The notes under the pieces: generated by a model
What the model was told of the DNA's origin: nothing
The model's database searches: none
What the model saw: the letters and a program-made list of their open reading frames with translations, nothing else
Shown: positions 59,890-64,000 of the stretch, in pieces
How the letters are laid out: every line of letters starts with the position of its first letter
Numbering within the stretch: the first letter of the stretch is position 1
Source: Sulfurospirillum sp. UBA2217
Lineage (GTDB): Bacteria > Campylobacterota > Campylobacteria > Campylobacterales > Sulfurospirillaceae
DNA: 64,000 bases
Reading direction: 5' to 3'
Assembly: GCA_002328495.1 (NCBI GenBank)
Contig: DCUJ01000009.1
Span: 1-64,000 of the forward strand
Position numbers and translations under genes: made by a program

Positions 59890-62699
59890 TTAAGATATAC
59901 GGTGCGAAAGAGAACAATCTTAAAAATATTAGTTTAGAGATTCCTAAAAATAAATTGGTGGTGTTTACGGGTTTAAGTGGAAGTGGCAAAAGTACTTTGG
60001 CATTTGATACCCTCTATGCTGAGGGGCAACGACGCTACATAGAGTCCCTCTCATCGTATGCTAGACAATTTTTGGATCGTGTGGGAAAACCTGATGTGGA
60101 AAAAATCGAAGGATTAACCCCTGCGATTGCAATCGATCAAAAAACAACCAGTAAAAACCCACGTTCAACCGTTGGAACGATTACAGAGATTTACGATTAT
60201 TTGAGACTTTTGTACGCACGTGTGGGGAAACAGCATTGTCATCTTTGTGGTAAAGAAATTTCACAAATGTCCATAGCAGACATTATTGAACAGGTTTTGA
60301 AACTTCCCGAGAACACAAAACTCTCTATTCTTGCTCCTTTGGTGCGTGAAAAAAAAGGCAGTTTTGCCGACATGATTGAATCTTTGCGTCATAAAGGGTA
60401 TGTGCGAGCGATGATTGATGGGGTGATGGTGCGTTTGGATGAAGAGGTAGAACTGTCCAAAACTAAAAAACACACGATCAAAGTTATTATTGATCGTGTG
60501 GTGATTCGTGAGGAAAATAAAGAACGTATTGCTACGGACATTGAAAAAGCACTTTTGGAGAGTTATGGTGAAGTCGAACTTGATATTGCTAATGCTGAAG
60601 AAGTAGGGCTTGGGACATCGCACATTCATTACAGCGAACATTTGGCGTGTTTTGACTGTAAGATTAGCTTTGAACCGCTTGAGCCGCTCTCTTTTTCGTT
60701 TAACTCACCCAAAGGTGCGTGTTCCACGTGCGATGGTTTAGGTATTCGCTATACATTGGATTTGAAAAAAATTATTAACGAACACGTGAGTATTGATGAG
60801 GGGGCTGTTAAAATCTTTTACGGCTTTAACAAAAGTTTTTATGCCAAATTTTTACACGCTTACTGCGAAGCGGCGGGAATTAATACACGTGTTGCGTATG
60901 AAGAGCTAGAAGAGTATCAGCAAAAGTCTATTTTACACGGTGGTGTGGAAGAGGCAACGTTTTTTTGGAAGAAGCATAAGCTGACTCGAAAATGGGAAGG
61001 GGTCATTAAAATTGCTTACGATATGCTCAAAGATGAAAAAGAACTTGGTGAGTATATGAGTGAAAAAACCTGCGATACATGCGGGGGATACCGTCTCAAA
61101 AAAGAGAGTTTAGCGGTTAAGGTAAGTGCTAAAAACATTGCTGATATTTTAGAACTCCCTATCGATAAATGTTTAGCATTTTTTAAAGATGAAGACAATT
61201 TTTCTCATATGAAGCATCAGCATCGCATGATTTCAGAGCCGATTTTAAAAGAGATTAAAGAGCGTTTGTACTTTTTGTTTGATGTGGGACTAGGCTACAT
61301 CAGTTTGGGAAGAGATGCGCGAACCATTAGCGGTGGTGAGGCTCAACGCATTCGTATTGCATCGCAAATAGGCAGTGGTTTGAGTGGGGTGATGTATGTT
61401 TTGGATGAGCCAAGTATCGGCTTGCACGAACGCGATACCCTAAAACTCATTCGTACTCTTCGTAATCTTCAAAGCAAAGGCAATTCGGTTATTGTGGTAG
61501 AACACGATAAAGAGACTATCCAAAGTGCAGATTTTATCGTTGATATTGGTCCAGGGGCTGGAAAATTTGGAGGGGAGATTGTATTTGCGGGTACCAATGA
61601 GGCACTTTTAAATTCTCACACCTTAACGGCGCAGTACCTTAATGGCGTGAAGCAGATAGATTATAAAGAGAACCGTCAACAAAGTAGGTGGATTGAGCTC
61701 AATCATGTGAGTATCAACAACATTCAAAACCTTGATATTAAAATTCCTCTTGGAAATTTGGTGGCGATCACAGGTGTCAGTGGGAGTGGAAAGAGTTCGT
61801 TGATTTTACAGACCCTTTTACCCGTAGCCAAAGAGTATCTTAACCGTGCAAAAAAAGTGAATAAAGTTGCAGGGGTGGAGTGCATCGGTCTTGAGCAGAT
61901 GGATAAAGTCATTTACCTTGACCAAAGTCCTATTGGAAGAACGCCACGCTCCAATCCTGCTACGTATACGGGAGTGATGGATGAAATCAGAGCGTTGTTT
62001 GCTAAGACCAAAGAGGCGCAAATCAGAGGATACAACGTAGGGAGATTTTCTTTTAACGTCAAAGGGGGAAGGTGTGAAAAGTGTCAAGGGGATGGTGAAA
62101 TAAAGATAGAAATGCACTTTTTGCCTGACATCATGGTCACATGCGATACGTGTAAGGGACAGCGATATAATGCGCAAACCTTAGAAATCAAATACAAAGG
62201 TAAATCCATCTCTGATGTGTTGAGTATGAGCGTGGATGAGGCCTTTGAATTTTTTAAAGCCATCCCAAAAATCAACCAAAAAATACAAACCTTGGTCGAT
62301 GTGGGGTTGGGTTACATCACCTTAGGGCAAAATGCCGTGACGCTCAGTGGAGGCGAAGCACAGCGCATTAAACTCTCCAAAGAGCTTAGTAAAAAAGACA
62401 CAGGCAATACTTTGTATATTTTGGATGAACCAACGACAGGACTTCATTTTGCGGATGTTGATCGATTGGTCAAAGTGTTGCACCATTTAACGGATATGGG
62501 CAACAGTGTTTTGGTGATAGAACATAATATGGATGTGATTAAAAATGCGGACTATATTATCGATATGGGACCAGAAGGCGGGAGCTATGGTGGACGTATT
62601 GTGGATGAGGGTACACCGTTACATGTAGCCTCAAATGCCAAAATAAGTGGAAGCCATACGGGGTATTTTTTAGGAAAAGAGTTAGGACTGGCAACGTAA
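59886..62699 (+). CDS. uvrA: Excinuclease ABC subunit A
   Basis: The 937-residue damage sensor of nucleotide excision repair has two ABC ATPase halves (GLSGSGKSTLAFDTL; GVSGSGKSSLILQTL). Paired signatures ISGGEAQRIRIASQIGSGL and LSGGEAQRIKLSKELSKK are present, with zinc modules CHLCGKE, CDTCGGYR and CEKCQGDGE...CDTCKGQR. Length is typical (about 940). A palindrome copy near the end encodes LHVA, and another follows the stop. Confidence 0.98.
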   Translation: MIKIYGAKENNLKNISLEIPKNKLVVFTGLSGSGKSTLAFDTLYAEGQRRYIESLSSYARQFLDRVGKPDVEKIEGLTPAIAIDQKTTSKNPRSTVGTITEIYDYLRLLYARVGKQHCHLCGKEISQMSIADIIEQVLKLPENTKLSILAPLVREKKGSFADMIESLRHKGYVRAMIDGVMVRLDEEVELSKTKKHTIKVIIDRVVIREENKERIATDIEKALLESYGEVELDIANAEEVGLGTSHIHYSEHLACFDCKISFEPLEPLSFSFNSPKGACSTCDGLGIRYTLDLKKIINEHVSIDEGAVKIFYGFNKSFYAKFLHAYCEAAGINTRVAYEELEEYQQKSILHGGVEEATFFWKKHKLTRKWEGVIKIAYDMLKDEKELGEYMSEKTCDTCGGYRLKKESLAVKVSAKNIADILELPIDKCLAFFKDEDNFSHMKHQHRMISEPILKEIKERLYFLFDVGLGYISLGRDARTISGGEAQRIRIASQIGSGLSGVMYVLDEPSIGLHERDTLKLIRTLRNLQSKGNSVIVVEHDKETIQSADFIVDIGPGAGKFGGEIVFAGTNEALLNSHTLTAQYLNGVKQIDYKENRQQSRWIELNHVSINNIQNLDIKIPLGNLVAITGVSGSGKSSLILQTLLPVAKEYLNRAKKVNKVAGVECIGLEQMDKVIYLDQSPIGRTPRSNPATYTGVMDEIRALFAKTKEAQIRGYNVGRFSFNVKGGRCEKCQGDGEIKIEMHFLPDIMVTCDTCKGQRYNAQTLEIKYKGKSISDVLSMSVDEAFEFFKAIPKINQKIQTLVDVGLGYITLGQNAVTLSGGEAQRIKLSKELSKKDTGNTLYILDEPTTGLHFADVDRLVKVLHHLTDMGNSVLVIEHNMDVIKNADYIIDMGPEGGSYGGRIVDEGTPLHVASNAKISGSHTGYFLGKELGLAT

Positions 62700-62712
62700 T
62701 TTGCTTACATGT

Positions 62713-62748
62713 AAACCCCATGAGAGGATCTCTTCTCATGGGGTTTTT
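62713..62748 (+). terminator. Rho-independent terminator after uvrA
   Basis: AAACCCCATGAGA (62713-62725) and TCTCATGGGGTTT (62734-62746) form a perfect 13-bp stem with an 8-nt loop, followed by more T. A palindrome copy (62706-62713) abuts the 5' arm. Confidence 0.88.
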
Positions 62749-62762
62749 AAAGACAATCGCGC

Positions 62763-62768
62763 TATAAT
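62763..62768 (+). promoter_or_regulatory. -10 element for the HDOD gene
   Basis: A perfect TATAAT lies 30 bp before the ATG, after the uvrA terminator. Confidence 0.65.
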
Positions 62769-62797
62769 CCTCTCAAATTTCACCATAAAGAGTCTGA

Positions 62798-63607
62798 ATG
62801 CTACAAGAGATCGCTGAGCGTATCAAATCCTTACCACCTCTTCCTAAAAGTTTTCATCAGATTGCTTTGATTTGCAACAACCCCAATTCGAGCGTGAATG
62901 ATTTGGCCAAAGTGTTGGAAGAAGATCCTATGTTGGTTGCCAATTTACTCAAAGTTGCCAACTCTCCATTGTATGGGTTTAGGCGCGAAATTAAAAGTGT
63001 TTTGCAAGCGACTTCCTTGTTTGGTATGACAACGACGCGCTCTTTGGTCACTGACATGTCCGTTAAAAAGCTTCTCAACGTCGATATGGCACCGTATAAT
63101 ATTACACCAGAATATTTCGCCCAAATCTCAGGATGGCAAAGTGCGTTGATGCTTCAATGGTACAAAAAGATAGATCCCTCCAAGATAGAAGTCCTTTTTT
63201 TAGCAGCACTCCTGCAAGAGACGGGAAAGATTTTGATTGCTGATGAAATTGTGAAAAACGATGAAACTTTTCAGTTTAAAGGTGAAATAGAAAACAGCAT
63301 TAACATCGCCAATGTAGAAAAAATGTTTGTAGGAACTAGCAGTTCAGAGATTACGGCACTCATTTTTGAGCATTGGAAATTTGAACATACCATCGTAGAG
63401 TCCATCCGTTTTTCAGACAATTATGAAGCCTCCCCAGAAGAAATTCGCCCCTATGCCCTTGCCCTTAAAATTGTTAAAACGGCTATTCCTGTCAATTCAC
63501 CGCTCTCTGAGCGAAGCATCACTTTAGCATTTAACCTCATTCAAAAAGAGAATCTGAACGAAGCGTATTTCTCTCAAGCCTTAGATGCCATCAAAGAGCA
63601 CTGCTAA
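62798..63607 (+). CDS. HDOD-domain signalling protein
   Basis: The 269-residue protein is almost entirely an HDOD domain: ERIKSLPPLPKSFHQI, VNDLAKVLEEDPMLVANLLKVANSPLYGF, and ALLQETGKILIADEIV in place of the HD phosphohydrolase metal site. HDOD proteins are non-enzymatic adaptors in motility and stress signalling. No second domain is present. Partner unknown. polA follows. Confidence 0.87.
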   Translation: MLQEIAERIKSLPPLPKSFHQIALICNNPNSSVNDLAKVLEEDPMLVANLLKVANSPLYGFRREIKSVLQATSLFGMTTTRSLVTDMSVKKLLNVDMAPYNITPEYFAQISGWQSALMLQWYKKIDPSKIEVLFLAALLQETGKILIADEIVKNDETFQFKGEIENSINIANVEKMFVGTSSSEITALIFEHWKFEHTIVESIRFSDNYEASPEEIRPYALALKIVKTAIPVNSPLSERSITLAFNLIQKENLNEAYFSQALDAIKEHC

Positions 63608-63637
63608 GTTTCACCCTTACATGTAAAGGATACCGCC

Positions 63638-64000
63638 TTGAAAACACTCACCATCATAGATACCTTTGGCTTTTTTTTCAGAAGCTATTATGCTCTACCA
63701 AATTTACGTAACAGTAGAGGATTTCCTACGGGTCTTTTGACAGGATTTGCCAATTTTATCTATGGAATTCAAGAAGAACATGAGACCGATTATCTTCTGT
63801 TTGCACTCGATAGTAAGGGCAAAAATTTTCGTCACGACCTTGATCCTAACTACAAGGCTAACCGCACGCAAGCCCCTGAAGATTTGCAAATACAGCTTCC
63901 TGTTGCGATTTCGTGGATTTCAAAAATGGGATTTACCTGTTACGAAGAAGAGGGCTTTGAAGCAGACGATGTTATTGCTTCTGCGGTACGTTTTGCCAAA
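63638..64000 (+). CDS. polA: DNA polymerase I, N-terminal part (cut by window edge)
   Basis: A TTG at 63638 follows AAAGGA by 7 bp. The open frame of 121 codons runs to the window end and reads KTLTIIDTFGFFFRSYYALP, FPTGLLTGFANFIY, LFALDSKGKNFRHDLDPNYK and GFEADDVIASAVRFA. This is the 5'-3' exonuclease domain of Pol I with its metal-binding Asp residues. The polymerase domain lies beyond 64000. A palindrome copy (63618-63625) is in the leader and its 3' flank supplies the ribosome site AAAGGA. Confidence 0.93.
   Translation, partial: MKTLTIIDTFGFFFRSYYALPNLRNSRGFPTGLLTGFANFIYGIQEEHETDYLLFALDSKGKNFRHDLDPNYKANRTQAPEDLQIQLPVAISWISKMGFTCYEEEGFEADDVIASAVRFAK

Larger units (their letters stand above)
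161..63625. repeat. Dispersed palindrome, core TACATGTA, consensus YTACATGTAR (34 copies)
   Basis: By eye I count 34 exact cores, starting at 161, 1317, 4333, 7239, 9690, 10710, 12716, 12830, 14625, 17633, 17855, 19754, 21237, 24111, 25008, 25198, 27086, 27903, 28877, 37285, 38717, 39695, 42133, 42595, 42945, 43071, 44645, 50455, 51273, 55331, 57176, 62620, 62706 and 63618. Of these, 32 fit YTACATGTAR and 23 are exact TTACATGTAA. 28 are inside genes and 6 between genes. Only about eight other ACATGT hexamers were seen. Roughly two cores would be expected at about 40% GC (my estimate). Function unknown. Confidence 0.9.

Noticed and set aside
161..63625. Palindrome as an ordinary transcription-factor operator
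   Set aside because: 28 of 34 copies are inside coding regions of unrelated housekeeping genes, too many and too poorly placed for a normal regulator.
1..64000. CRISPR array, prophage, insertion sequence, toxin-antitoxin or restriction system
   Set aside because: There are no regularly spaced repeats, transposase, integrase, Cas, toxin or restriction proteins. Gene order and composition look like conserved chromosome throughout.

Overview
The window is ordinary, gene-dense chromosome from a free-living member of the Campylobacterota, most likely Sulfurospirillum or a close relative. The evidence is moderately AT-rich coding sequence, Campylobacterota-type proteins (unfused BirA, ProB without a PUA domain, paired b'/b ATP synthase subunits, flavin-type Mqo) and a gene order I recall from Campylobacter jejuni: rplU-rpmA-obg-proB-fmt-birA-parA-parB-atp-tol-pal-slyD-fabD-mtnN, ileS-gatA-guaB ... 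murC-mutS2, and accD-rlmH-dksA-dus. The genus is inferred from memory and was not searched. I see no insertion sequence, prophage, CRISPR array, toxin-antitoxin pair or restriction system. Coding is nearly continuous and the longest gene-free stretch is about 230 bp (recO/gltB).

Layout: 1-1231 tRNA-Lys (cut by the left edge) and cinA, minus strand. 1337-15049: ileS, a small membrane ORF, gatA, guaB, metX, xseB, a nitrilase-like protein, a ThiF-like E1, dapC, murC, a membrane protein and mutS2, mostly with 1-20 bp overlaps. 15097-24454: a GGDEF/EAL protein, dapE, ridA, mqo, a methyltransferase, two GNAT/CheX-type regulators and hypotheticals, and pyk. 24529-45175: ribosomal proteins L21/L27, obg, proB, fmt, birA, parAB, the complete F1 operon plus b'/b, the Tol-Pal envelope system, slyD, an AAA regulator, fabD, mtnN, ttcA and recO. 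45407-55647: gltBD, an inositol-phosphatase relative, accD, rlmH, dksA, a membrane protein and dus. 55696-64000: a GNAT protein, a permease, fliO-fliN, a TSUP permease, uvrA, an HDOD protein and the start of polA.

Together the genes cover translation (ileS, gatA, fmt, rplU, rpmA), purine, methionine, lysine/peptidoglycan, glutamate and proline synthesis, respiration and ATP synthesis (mqo, atp), envelope integrity (tol-pal), chromosome partition (parAB), DNA repair (mutS2, recO, uvrA, polA) and flagella/signalling.

The most striking feature is a dispersed perfect palindrome, core TACATGTA with consensus YTACATGTAR. It occurs 34 times by my manual count, where about two copies would be expected by chance. 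Most copies are inside genes, where they force Leu-His-Val or Thr-Cys-Lys into unrelated proteins. It resembles a highly iterated palindrome or uptake-type sequence and I know of no description of it. Second in interest is a long structured leader upstream of metX that could be a cis-regulatory RNA. Several proteins have altered catalytic motifs: the nitrilase-like protein lacks its Cys, TtcA lacks one Cys of CxxC, and the AAA regulator lacks the GAFTGA region.
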